Shown here: positions 46,027-53,630 of the stretch, in pieces
Numbering within the stretch: position 1 is the first letter of the stretch
Layout: each line of letters begins with the position of its first letter
Assembly (NCBI GenBank): GCA_016716335.1
Contig: JADJWN010000005.1
Span: forward strand, 186,001-250,000
Length of the DNA: 64,000 bases
DNA from: Saprospiraceae bacterium
GTDB taxonomy: Bacteria; Bacteroidota; Bacteroidia; Chitinophagales; Saprospiraceae
Direction of reading: 5' to 3'
Notes under the pieces: model-generated
Told to the model about the DNA's origin: nothing
Databases searched by the model: none
What the model saw: only the letters and a program-made list of their open reading frames with translations
Program-made: the position numbers and the translations under genes

Positions 46027-46494
46027 ATGCACAATATAGCTGCAAAAAGCCCTTCAGCCAAGCGAATCGAAATGTCGGGATTATTAATAGAGAAAACGGC
46101 CAAACTCTTCAAGCTTTCCTTTGCAAGACAGCTGATGATGCATCCGGAGATAGATATTACGGTGGATCAATGGGTCATCATACAACTTTTATATAAGCAT
46201 GGAGAGATGAGTCAGCAGGATCTGGCGGAACAATCTTTTAAGGATGCCCTGACTGTCACCAGAATCATAGACCTGCTGGAGAATAAGAATTACGTACTCA
46301 GGGTTTCGGACCCCGGCGACAGACGTAAATTTATCATAAGGCTTACTGGTGAAGGGGCAGCTATGCATGCCAGAGTGCTCCCCATACTGGAGGAATTCAG
46401 AAATGAAAGTTATGCAGGGCTGAGTAACGAAGAACTCGGCACTCTGGAATACATACTCAATAAAATATTTACCAATCTATCAAAAACAGCTTAA
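46027..46494 (+). CDS. MarR-family transcriptional regulator
   Basis: A 155-residue winged-helix regulator. The recognition helix lies in 'MSQQDLAEQSFKDALTVTRI' and 'IDLLENKNYVLRVSDPGDRR' includes the wing with the conserved D-x-R-R. The open frame extends to 45997, but ATG 46027 leaves room for the inverted repeat. It is followed after 10 bases by hmgA, with hpd next, so it very likely controls tyrosine or homogentisate degradation, as HpaR/HmgR-type regulators do. The ligand is unproven. Confidence 0.85.
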   Translation: MHNIAAKSPSAKRIEMSGLLIEKTAKLFKLSFARQLMMHPEIDITVDQWVIIQLLYKHGEMSQQDLAEQSFKDALTVTRIIDLLENKNYVLRVSDPGDRRKFIIRLTGEGAAMHARVLPILEEFRNESYAGLSNEELGTLEYILNKIFTNLSKTA

Positions 46495-46504
46495 ATCCAT
46501 ACAT

Positions 46505-47659
46505 ATGCATTACTATTCCTTAGGAAAAATTCCCCACAAGAGACACATACAGTTTCGCAAGCCGGATGGCGGTCTGTACAGCGAACAGCTCTTTTCGACC
46601 GAAGGCTTCAGTGACCTGTATTCCATACTGTATCACAACCATCCGCCAACCCTGATAACTCAGATTGGAGATCCTGTTTCGGTAGCACCTGTCACCATTC
46701 ATGATAAACAACTGAAACACCGGAGTCTGAAAGGATTTGACATCATGCCGGAAGACGATTTTCTCGACAGCAGAAAACCGGTGCTCGTCAATAATGACTG
46801 CAAAATCATTCTGGCCGCACCTCGCAGGAGTATGGAAGATTACTTCTATAAAAATGCTGATGCGGATGAATGCATTTTTGTTCATGTGGGAAGTGGTACA
46901 CTGAAGACCATGTATGGTGATATACGCTTTGAATATGGAGATTATCTTGTCATACCAAGAGGCACCATTTATCAGATGGAGTTTGACACACCTGACAACA
47001 GACTGTTTATTGTAGAGTCCACCTCTCCCATCATGACTCCGCGACGATACCGGAATGAATTCGGGCAATTGATGGAGCACTCGCCATTCTGTGAGCGGGA
47101 TATCCGCAAACCCAATGTACTGGCTACTTATGATGAAAAAGGAGATTTTCTGTTGTACATCAAAAAACAGGACAATCTCTATCCCTATCACTACAAATCC
47201 CACCCTTTTGATGTGGTAGGCTGGGACGGATATTTATATCCTTATGCTTTTTCCATCCACAATTTTGAGCCCATCACCGGCAGGGTGCATTTGCCACCGC
47301 CTATTCATCAGACCTTTGAGACCAGAGGATTTGTGATGTGTTCATTTGTACCCAGGCTGTATGACTACCATCCTCTGGCTATACCTGCACCTTACAACCA
47401 CAGCAATATCGACAGCGATGAGGTATTGTATTATGTGGATGGCGATTTTATGAGCCGCAAACATGTGGAGAAAGGACAGATCACCCTCCATCCCGGAGGT
47501 ATCCCACACGGTCCGCATCCCGGTACGGTAGAAAAGAGTATAGGTGCCAAAGAAACCCATGAACTTGCAGTAATGGTAGATACATTCCGGCCTTTGCTCA
47601 TGACTACCTATGCCGCAGAGATCGAAGATGAAGATTATGCTCTGAGCTGGTTGTCATAA
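46505..47659 (+). CDS. hmgA: Homogentisate 1,2-dioxygenase
   Basis: A 384-residue cupin dioxygenase. 'DECIFVHVGSGTLKTMYGDI' and 'YLVIPRGTIYQMEF' form the cupin, 'VHLPPPIHQTFETRGFVMCS' holds iron-ligand His residues, and 'QITLHPGGIPHGPHPGTVEK' is the C-terminal iron and substrate site. It opens the ring of homogentisate to maleylacetoacetate, the central step of tyrosine breakdown. It is co-transcribed with marR (10 bases upstream) and hpd (95 bases downstream). The next enzymes, maleylacetoacetate isomerase and fumarylacetoacetase, are not in the window. Confidence 0.92.
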   Translation: MHYYSLGKIPHKRHIQFRKPDGGLYSEQLFSTEGFSDLYSILYHNHPPTLITQIGDPVSVAPVTIHDKQLKHRSLKGFDIMPEDDFLDSRKPVLVNNDCKIILAAPRRSMEDYFYKNADADECIFVHVGSGTLKTMYGDIRFEYGDYLVIPRGTIYQMEFDTPDNRLFIVESTSPIMTPRRYRNEFGQLMEHSPFCERDIRKPNVLATYDEKGDFLLYIKKQDNLYPYHYKSHPFDVVGWDGYLYPYAFSIHNFEPITGRVHLPPPIHQTFETRGFVMCSFVPRLYDYHPLAIPAPYNHSNIDSDEVLYYVDGDFMSRKHVEKGQITLHPGGIPHGPHPGTVEKSIGAKETHELAVMVDTFRPLLMTTYAAEIEDEDYALSWLS

Positions 47660-47754
47660 TAAGTGGCAAGCCAAATAGTGCAAAACTTGATAGCTGTTCA
47701 TTGTAAATACCAGTCTTTAAAAAAATACAATTCACCAATTAAACAATAATAAAA

Positions 47755-48879
47755 ATGAATACCTCAACCTTAACACAAACCCACGAAGTCAAAGATACCT
47801 TCCCTATCAACGGGACAGACTTCATTGAATTTTATGTTGGCAATGCCAAACAGGCCAGCCTATACTACATGCACTGCTTTGGCTTTGATCTGATTGCATA
47901 CAAGGGGCCTGAGACTGGTTCCAGAGATGTGGTTTCCTATGTGCTGCAACAGGGTAAAATACGATTTGTAATCACTTCTGCATTACAACCTGATCACGAG
48001 ATACTGCGACATGTGGCAAAACACGGAGATGGGGTAAAAGTCCTGGCACTTTGGGTGGATGATGCCAAAGAAGCCTACCATAAGGCCATTGAAAGAGGAG
48101 CAGAGAGTGCTTTTGAACCCATGGAGCTCAGGGATGAAAACGGAGTGGTCAGACTGGCCGGTATCAAAACTTACGGTGAGACTATCCACACACTGGTAGA
48201 ACGCAAAGATTATCACGGAGCGTTTATGCCCGGATTCCAGCCCAAAAAATCAGAATACAAGGCTACTCCTATCGGTTTGAAATATGTCGATCACTGCGTG
48301 GGCAATGTCGAATTGGGACAGATGAACAGATGGGTAAAATTTTATGAAGATGTGCTGGGATTCAAATTGCTGGTCACATTTGACGATAAGGATATCTCCA
48401 CAGAATACACTGCCCTTATGAGCAAAGTGGTGAGTAATGGCAACGGATACATCAAGTTTCCGATCAATGAGCCCGCACAGGGCAAAAAGAAATCACAGAT
48501 AGAGGAATATCTGGATTTTTACAAGGGAGCCGGCGTACAGCATATAGCCGTAGCCACAGATGACATACTGCATACCGTTCAGGCGCTCAGAGACAATGGT
48601 GTGGAATTTCTGTATGTACCTGAAAACTATTACGAAACCGTACTGGAGAGAGTAGGACATATAGATGAAGATATCGAAGATCTGAAGCGACTGAATATCC
48701 TCGTGGATCGGGATGACGAAGGCTATCTGCTCCAGATATTTACCAAGCCTGTACAGGACCGACCCACTGTGTTTTATGAGATCATTCAGCGGCATGGAGC
48801 CAGGTCATTCGGCAAAGGCAACTTCAAAGCCCTGTTTGAAGCTATTGAAAGAGAGCAGGCATTAAGAGGTACACTGTAA
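47755..48879 (+). CDS. hpd: 4-hydroxyphenylpyruvate dioxygenase
   Basis: A 374-residue Fe(II) dioxygenase of the vicinal oxygen chelate fold. The N-terminal domain starts 'DFIEFYVGNAKQASLYYMHC' and the C-terminal domain has 'YVDHCVGNVELGQMNRWVKF' (first iron His), 'AGVQHIAVATDDI' (second His) and 'ARSFGKGNFKALFEAIEREQ' (Glu ligand and gating helix). It converts 4-hydroxyphenylpyruvate, from tyrosine transamination, to homogentisate, the substrate of hmgA just upstream. A strong terminator follows, so the operon ends here. Confidence 0.95.
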   Translation: MNTSTLTQTHEVKDTFPINGTDFIEFYVGNAKQASLYYMHCFGFDLIAYKGPETGSRDVVSYVLQQGKIRFVITSALQPDHEILRHVAKHGDGVKVLALWVDDAKEAYHKAIERGAESAFEPMELRDENGVVRLAGIKTYGETIHTLVERKDYHGAFMPGFQPKKSEYKATPIGLKYVDHCVGNVELGQMNRWVKFYEDVLGFKLLVTFDDKDISTEYTALMSKVVSNGNGYIKFPINEPAQGKKKSQIEEYLDFYKGAGVQHIAVATDDILHTVQALRDNGVEFLYVPENYYETVLERVGHIDEDIEDLKRLNILVDRDDEGYLLQIFTKPVQDRPTVFYEIIQRHGARSFGKGNFKALFEAIEREQALRGTL

Positions 48880-48897
48880 AGTTTAGATACATACTGT

Positions 48898-48932
48898 CAA
48901 AAAGGTGGATGGCTTTGTCCATCCGCCTTTTT
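48898..48932 (+). terminator. Rho-independent terminator of the tyrosine operon
   Basis: GGTGGATGG pairs with CCATCCGCC (48903-48911 and 48918-48926, one G-T pair), flanked by an A run and followed by TTTTTT. It is 23 bases after the hpd stop. Confidence 0.9.
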
Positions 48933-48944
48933 TATCTGAATTAA

Positions 48945-49007
48945 TCAATCATATTCACTGGATACATCCAAAGGAAAACAGCTTATGATTAAAATAGTAT
49001 TTTTCAT
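48945..49007 (-). pseudogene. Orphan 5' end of a T9SS surface-protein gene
   Basis: The start codon and next 20 bases (23 in all, 49007-48985) are identical to the start of the giant T9SS gene at 63838. After base 48985 the identity ends, and the frame runs into unrelated sequence and stops at 48945 (20 codons). The short frame is therefore a leftover from a duplication rather than a gene. Confidence 0.6.
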
Positions 49008-49169
49008 ATTTCTATTTATTATTTTCATCAGATAATAATACGATTTTATCGTCTTCCCAGGCTTTTTTGATGAGTGGATAAAGAGCATTGTAAAATGCAT
49101 CATAACAGTCCTTTTCGTTAGTCTCATTATCCCAGAGTATATGTGAAGCGATAAATATATTGGGATCAA
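48985..49169. repeat. Direct repeat, copy 1 (185 bp seen)
   Basis: This stretch matches 63816-64000 with two substitutions, in the same orientation. It covers the 3' end of the lipoprotein gene at 49012 and the first codons of a T9SS gene. The second copy is cut by the window end, so the full length of the repeat is unknown. Confidence 0.95.
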
Positions 49170-49743
49170 GCCCGTCAATTGATTTAATTTTAGGCTGCAC
49201 AATGTTGAAATAAAATTTCACGCCTACATTCGTACAATCACCATGGCCCATTGAGTCGTGGCGGTTTTTGCTCATATATAAAAGACAAATTTCAAATGAT
49301 TTATTAGTATTCCAAGTTTTAAGAGTTTTAACTAAATCTTGATTTGAAATCATCATGGGACTTAAATGTTTGAAATTAGGTTGATTTAAATAATAAAATC
49401 TGGTATTAAAAAATGAATACAGATAAGCATCGGATTTATAATTTATTAAGCTATCATTCTGAGCAAGCTTTACAGCAATATTTAATAATGTACCAATGCC
49501 ATAATTTTTATAAAAATTAATATTTAAAGCATCGTATGTAAAATTTAATAAAACATTTTTGTAACATTCGAAGAATTCAATTTCACTAAATTGATCATTT
49601 GTAATGCAATTTGTATCAAATTCAATTTTTGCATTATATATTGAATCCTTACTGTCAGGTGTAAATTTTGGATTTGGGAGATTTGAATTCACCTTACAGC
49701 TAATTAAAAAGGAAAGAAGTATTAAAATTATAGTATATCTCAT
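49012..49743 (-). CDS. Lipoprotein of unknown function, duplicated
   Basis: A 243-residue lipoprotein: signal 'MRYTIILILLSFLISCKVNS' with the lipobox Cys at 16. The mature part is AT-rich in codon use, helical and Asn/Tyr-rich, with no domain I recognise. 'KNRHDSMGHGDCTNVGVKFY' and 'WDNETNEKDCYDAFYNALYP' contain its only mature Cys pair besides residues near 45-62. The last 53 codons recur almost identically at 63843-64000, directly upstream of a T9SS surface protein, which suggests the lipoprotein and the T9SS protein work together. Here the T9SS partner is lost. It starts 3 bases after the stop of a truncated gene. Confidence 0.72.
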   Translation of the reverse strand: MRYTIILILLSFLISCKVNSNLPNPKFTPDSKDSIYNAKIEFDTNCITNDQFSEIEFFECYKNVLLNFTYDALNINFYKNYGIGTLLNIAVKLAQNDSLINYKSDAYLYSFFNTRFYYLNQPNFKHLSPMMISNQDLVKTLKTWNTNKSFEICLLYMSKNRHDSMGHGDCTNVGVKFYFNIVQPKIKSIDGLDPNIFIASHILWDNETNEKDCYDAFYNALYPLIKKAWEDDKIVLLSDENNK

Positions 49744-49746
49744 AAC

Positions 49747-49906
49747 TTAATTATTATATGAATTTGTCAAAATTTTTTTCCATTGGTATTGTCTAATTAT
49801 GTTTGATCTATAATTTGATGTACTAAAAATAAAATTTTGATAATCATGAATATTAAAAGGACCAGGAGTGGGATTCATGTCCCCTTCAAATCTAAGATGA
49901 TCAGTA
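49747..49906 (-). pseudogene. 3' fragment of a gene cut by the IS3-family element
   Basis: The minus-strand frame is open from the IS boundary (49906) to TAA at 49749-49747: 52 residues including 'TDHLRFEGDMNPTPGPFN' and 'SNYRSNIIRQYQWKKILT'. It lacks a start. The tight spacing to the lipoprotein gene (3 bases) indicates it was the end of an upstream operon gene before the element inserted. I do not recognise the family. Confidence 0.6.
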
Positions 49907-50140
49907 TGTTTTGCCCCTAATTAAATGAACACTGAATAAGACCTGAGGTTGAGACAGGATTTTGTACATTCAAAATTTGTACTCATCTTTGTCATGACGG
50001 ACGACCGACGGTGACGTTTTGTACCGAAGGCAGATAGCTCAGGCCTGACTATCTTTTTAGGACTCTTCGACTCATTGGCGGACTCCCTATAGTTCAGTAT
50101 TACCCGAAGGTAGTATTTTTTTATGATCCAAAGGTGATTT

Positions 50141-50968
50141 TTAGCCCAGTCCGTGTAACAACCACTTTTGGTTGTACTTAGTTACGAATTCTGAAATTTT
50201 CTCCCTGGCTTCCTCCAGTTGTTGGATTGACCCTATATGCAACAGTTGTTCTTTTAGTGTTCGGTGAAATCGTTCTATCACCCCATTGGACTGTGAGCTT
50301 CTTACAAATGCTGAGCTTTTCTCAATACCGAGAAATTGGATTTCTCTGTCAAAGTCCCTGGAGTCAAATTGGGTGCGGTGATCTACCCTGAGTTTGAGGC
50401 TGTGAACCTGGCAGATATTGTGGCTTACCTGACCAAATTCGTTCCTTACTGCATTACGGATGGCTTCCATGGCCTCTTTTACTGTGGATTTGACAGATAC
50501 ATGCCAACCCTTGATTTCACTGTTGTAATGGTCGGTGACGCCCATAAAATAGATTTTGCCTATCCCGGTACGAAACTCTTTGATATCCATTCCCCATAGT
50601 TCATTGGGCCGGCATGTCAATATCTTTCCATTATGCTCGTACCGCTCCGGATGTGTCCGATACTCCTGTTTGCACAATAGCTTGTGTGTACTCATGATTC
50701 TTCGGAGACGTTCTTTAGCTACGACTATTCCCTTTTCTTCCTTAAGTCTGACTTTGATTTTTTTATATCCTTCCATGTAGAATACCGGATCAGCCAGATA
50801 GGCTTTTACTGCCTCAAGTACCTCCGCATCTGAAATGCCCGCTTTCGGTCCCGGCTTTTTCCTGACCGCAACAGCCTGACGCTTGTCGTACCATGCCCCT
50901 ACACTCAGCTGTGTCACGCTCAATATCTGCCTGATAGTGCTCTCAGGGCACAACTGTTTTAACTCCAT
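50141..50968 (-). CDS. IS3-family transposase OrfB (catalytic subunit), probably cut by a premature stop
   Basis: A 275-residue DDE integrase-fold transposase. Asp in 'NELWGMDIKEFRTG', Asp in 'LRVDHRTQFDSRDF' and Glu in 'SSQSNGVIERFHRTLKEQ' form the triad, and an HTH_21-like region ('GYKKIKVRLKEEKGIVV') precedes them. The protein ends at 'KYNQKWLLHGLG'. Past the TAA the same frame continues 'KSPLDHKKIL' to a second stop at 50087, and IS3 transposases normally read '...LG-x-x-SP' here. So the TAA probably replaced a sense codon. OrfB is in the -1 frame relative to OrfA, with a run of five A (g-AAAAA-t) at the OrfA end suited to slippage. Confidence 0.9.
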   Translation of the reverse strand: MELKQLCPESTIRQILSVTQLSVGAWYDKRQAVAVRKKPGPKAGISDAEVLEAVKAYLADPVFYMEGYKKIKVRLKEEKGIVVAKERLRRIMSTHKLLCKQEYRTHPERYEHNGKILTCRPNELWGMDIKEFRTGIGKIYFMGVTDHYNSEIKGWHVSVKSTVKEAMEAIRNAVRNEFGQVSHNICQVHSLKLRVDHRTQFDSRDFDREIQFLGIEKSSAFVRSSQSNGVIERFHRTLKEQLLHIGSIQQLEEAREKISEFVTKYNQKWLLHGLG

Positions 50969-50970
50969 GG

Positions 50971-51258
50971 CTATTTTTCTTTTATCTGTCGAATCAATTC
51001 CATCTTTTTTTTATACAGATCCAGCTCCATAGCCTGGCGACCGATGATGGCCTGTGCCTCCCGAAGGCGTCGCTCCTCCGGATGCTTACGAAAGCCATCC
51101 TTGCCTTTCTCTAAAAACATATTTTGCCACTCGCTCAACTGACTGGCACTGACGTTGTATTGTCTGCACAGTTCGTCCAGTGACTCTCCTCGCAACAATC
51201 TGAGTACCGCTTCTACCTTCTTGTTGGCACTCATCCTTTCTTTTTTCTTGTTTTCCAT
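50971..51258 (-). CDS. IS3-family transposase OrfA
   Basis: A 95-residue DNA-binding protein. The helix-turn-helix is in 'KVEAVLRLLRGESLDELCRQ' and 'YNVSASQLSEWQNMFLEKG', followed by a leucine-zipper-like coiled coil ('LREAQAIIGRQAMELDLYKK'). It binds the terminal repeats. Together with OrfB it makes the OrfAB fusion by -1 frameshifting. It lies 73 bases inside the right end of the element. Confidence 0.9.
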   Translation of the reverse strand: MENKKKERMSANKKVEAVLRLLRGESLDELCRQYNVSASQLSEWQNMFLEKGKDGFRKHPEERRLREAQAIIGRQAMELDLYKKKMELIRQIKEK

Positions 51259-51407
51259 GACACTAAATTAAGGTTAATTACAAAAAATTTAAGCTTATTT
51301 AGTGTTCGCATTTAATTGAGGGCAAGACACATTATGGTTATATGATTCCAAAACCATCTTTAAACAGATTGGACCGCAATCCATTTCATCAAGTTGTCTT
51401 ACAAATT

Positions 51408-53423
51408 TCATTCTAAGCAATTAGTAATATAGAAGTTCTTTTTCGTCGAAAGATTATAGCCTTCAGGCCAGAGATGTTTAAATGATTTAAGACATTTACA
51501 AGCCTCTAAATCATTTTTTAGCTCTATATACAATTGAGCAATTCTTGAATAATAAGACCCAATTAATTTATTGTTTATTAAAGTATCATTCGTAACATCT
51601 TTCAACATCTGGCTTAAGCCAATTATTCCATATTGAAAGTAAACATTTGATAATTCTGATTGAGGACTTTTATTCTTCATTCTGAATCCTTCTTTTATAA
51701 TTTCGCTGACTAAGCCCTCTTTGCAATTAGAGCAACCAAAGTCTTGCTTGATAATATGCTCAAATCCATTAATACCTATAATTGAATCAATAAAATAATT
51801 AATTTCAACCAACACAGGTATTGGATACATTTCTTTAATCAAAATCTTATCCAGCAAATTATTATAATTGGTCTGGTTATCTAAATATATGGCTCGCAGT
51901 TTTCTATTTAACAATTTTGTGTTCAAAGAGTCTTTCCAATCTATCGTTGATAAATATAGTTGTCTATCGACCTTGTATAGATTAGTCACTATATTAAGTG
52001 CCCACTGATTGATGTAAGGATCATTAAATTTTGAATATATTCTTGATTGCTCTAAATCTAATATGGGCGATATTGATATTATAGAATTCGCATATCCATG
52101 TTTTTGAATATTGTAAGGTTGATAAACGATCAAATTATTATGATAATTTTTTAACTCCCGAAATGCATCAAAGTAGAAGTCATTATCAATAAAATAAATA
52201 GGAAGTGGTATTGAATCTATACTATGATCTAAATATTTTAGACGAAATCCTAATAAAGGAGATTCTAAAAGTATTTTCCTATAATTTTCATTTAAATGAG
52301 CTAATAGGCTAGTGTCAACAAAAAACTTGGAAGTATCAGCGTAGCTGTGTAAATTATTGGGTTGAAATAAAAACTGTTGATATATATTTGTAAACTTCAC
52401 ATTGCCAAGTACATAGAAATCTTGGTTATTATTCATGGCATTTTCATACAATAAAAACTTAGTTCGAAGCGAATTTTTATCAAAACTAAGTGCGATTTCA
52501 CCTTCAATAACACTGGGAATTCCAGACTCATCAAACCTAAAATTTAAAACCAATTGCTCAAATAAAATGCTACTACCATCAGCAACTCGAAAAAAAGGAA
52601 GGTTGGCATTGCTATTTATGATGTATGATGAATTGATAACCTTTTTCTTTGATAAATCCACTGTTATAAGACATGTCTGATCTTGCGACTCTAGCCTAAG
52701 TTTTATTTGGTCACTATTGCATGATTCACATTCCACCAAGTTAATCGTGTGTTGTTTCCTTATTAGTTTTTGCGCTGTGAGCAATGAAAAGTTTCTGGAA
52801 GCATGAAAAGGATTAAGATATTTTAACAGTAGCTGCTCAACATCAAGACTTAAAAATGGGGCTTCACTTGTAAATTCGAAGCTTCCATAATTTAACCATT
52901 TATCTGAAAAAATACAACCATTCCCTACTGAATAGTTTACTGTTATGTTTGAAGTAATTTTATCAACAACTCTTTCATTTATAATATTTCTTAATAAATA
53001 ATTAAATGAAATTTGCCTTTGAAAATCACTTTTTTTATAATCCCTGAATATCCCATTTAATAATTTATGAAAATCCGTTTTTTCTTTTTTGGCTAGTACT
53101 GTTATTTCTTCTAAATTATGTGATTTAGATTTTAGAAATAATGTGTCATTATTTATTAATTGATTACAGCTTATTGTCTGGTCTATGTAGTTAAGATGTG
53201 TCACTTGAAAACTTTTATCTACACAAAGAGGTAGATAAACTGTACCTACACTATCACTTATAGTGCTAAAGTTCTCTAAATAGACAAATGCAAAACTAAC
53301 AGGGTGCATTGATTCTTTATCAAGTAATACTAATTTAGTATTTTGTGCGAAAGAAAACAAAGGAATACCGATTGCGACAACAATGAAAATTGATATAGTA
53401 TTAAATTTCAGGCTCATATTCAC
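51408..53423 (-). CDS. Secreted protein with N-terminal carboxypeptidase-regulatory-like domain
   Basis: A 671-residue protein: signal peptide ('FNTISIFIVVAIGIPLFSFA'), then a beta-sandwich resembling the carboxypeptidase D regulatory-like domain common in Bacteroidota ('TKLVLLDKESMHPVSFAFVY' to about residue 105). After 'LEEITVLAKKEKTDFHKLL' comes a large C-terminal region unlike any family I can name, with 'QDFGCSNCKEGL' (CxxC) near residue 570. It is very AT-rich. The start overlaps the end of the SPASM remnant by 23 bases, so they belonged to one operon. It may be a surface or export component of that peptide system; this is inferred from position alone. Confidence 0.65.
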   Translation of the reverse strand: MNMSLKFNTISIFIVVAIGIPLFSFAQNTKLVLLDKESMHPVSFAFVYLENFSTISDSVGTVYLPLCVDKSFQVTHLNYIDQTISCNQLINNDTLFLKSKSHNLEEITVLAKKEKTDFHKLLNGIFRDYKKSDFQRQISFNYLLRNIINERVVDKITSNITVNYSVGNGCIFSDKWLNYGSFEFTSEAPFLSLDVEQLLLKYLNPFHASRNFSLLTAQKLIRKQHTINLVECESCNSDQIKLRLESQDQTCLITVDLSKKKVINSSYIINSNANLPFFRVADGSSILFEQLVLNFRFDESGIPSVIEGEIALSFDKNSLRTKFLLYENAMNNNQDFYVLGNVKFTNIYQQFLFQPNNLHSYADTSKFFVDTSLLAHLNENYRKILLESPLLGFRLKYLDHSIDSIPLPIYFIDNDFYFDAFRELKNYHNNLIVYQPYNIQKHGYANSIISISPILDLEQSRIYSKFNDPYINQWALNIVTNLYKVDRQLYLSTIDWKDSLNTKLLNRKLRAIYLDNQTNYNNLLDKILIKEMYPIPVLVEINYFIDSIIGINGFEHIIKQDFGCSNCKEGLVSEIIKEGFRMKNKSPQSELSNVYFQYGIIGLSQMLKDVTNDTLINNKLIGSYYSRIAQLYIELKNDLEACKCLKSFKHLWPEGYNLSTKKNFYITNCLE

Positions 53424-53630
53424 ATTTTTCCTTTAATGAAAATAACTCTTGATCGACATGTATCAGTTGTGAATCATCCAAGCATATGTCTCTAAATTCA
53501 CATTTTCTGCACTGGATTATATTTTGTCTCTTAGTAAGCCAGTTCCCTTTAGAAATCAATTTTTCAATAGCATTACTTATCGGTTCTACATTCAAATCAC
53601 CCAAAAAGTCTTTATTTCTATAGCCATTTG
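53401..53630 (-). pseudogene. C-terminal remnant of a SPASM-domain peptide maturase
   Basis: The minus-strand frame is open from the IS4 boundary at 53630 to a stop at 53401 and has no proper start (the TTG at 53604 is internal). The end carries 'QNIIQCRKCEFRDICLDDS', matching the C-x-x-C-x(5)-C element of SPASM domains as in grasp-with-spasm and pseudo-radical-SAM peptide maturases of Bacteroidota ('C..CEFR.IC'). The N-terminal catalytic part is gone, lost at the IS junction. The gene presumably modified a ribosomal peptide. No precursor peptide is left in the window. Confidence 0.6.

Larger units (their letters stand above)
49907..51331 (-). mobile_element. IS3-family insertion sequence, 1425 bp
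   Basis: It contains orfA and orfB of an IS3-type transposase on the minus strand. The ends are imperfect inverted repeats of about 35 bp: left TGTTTTGCCC then ATTAAATG then AACACTGAATAAG, right (reversed) TGTGTCTTGCCC then ATTAAATG then AACACTAAATAAG. Both ends have the TG...CA form normal for IS3. No target-site duplication is visible (left flank ...cagta, right flank ttatg...), which points to deletion or recombination after insertion. Confidence 0.88.

Noticed and set aside
46520..47203. 227-residue open frame opposite hmgA
   Set aside because: Antisense to a conserved dioxygenase gene, no motif or plausible start context.
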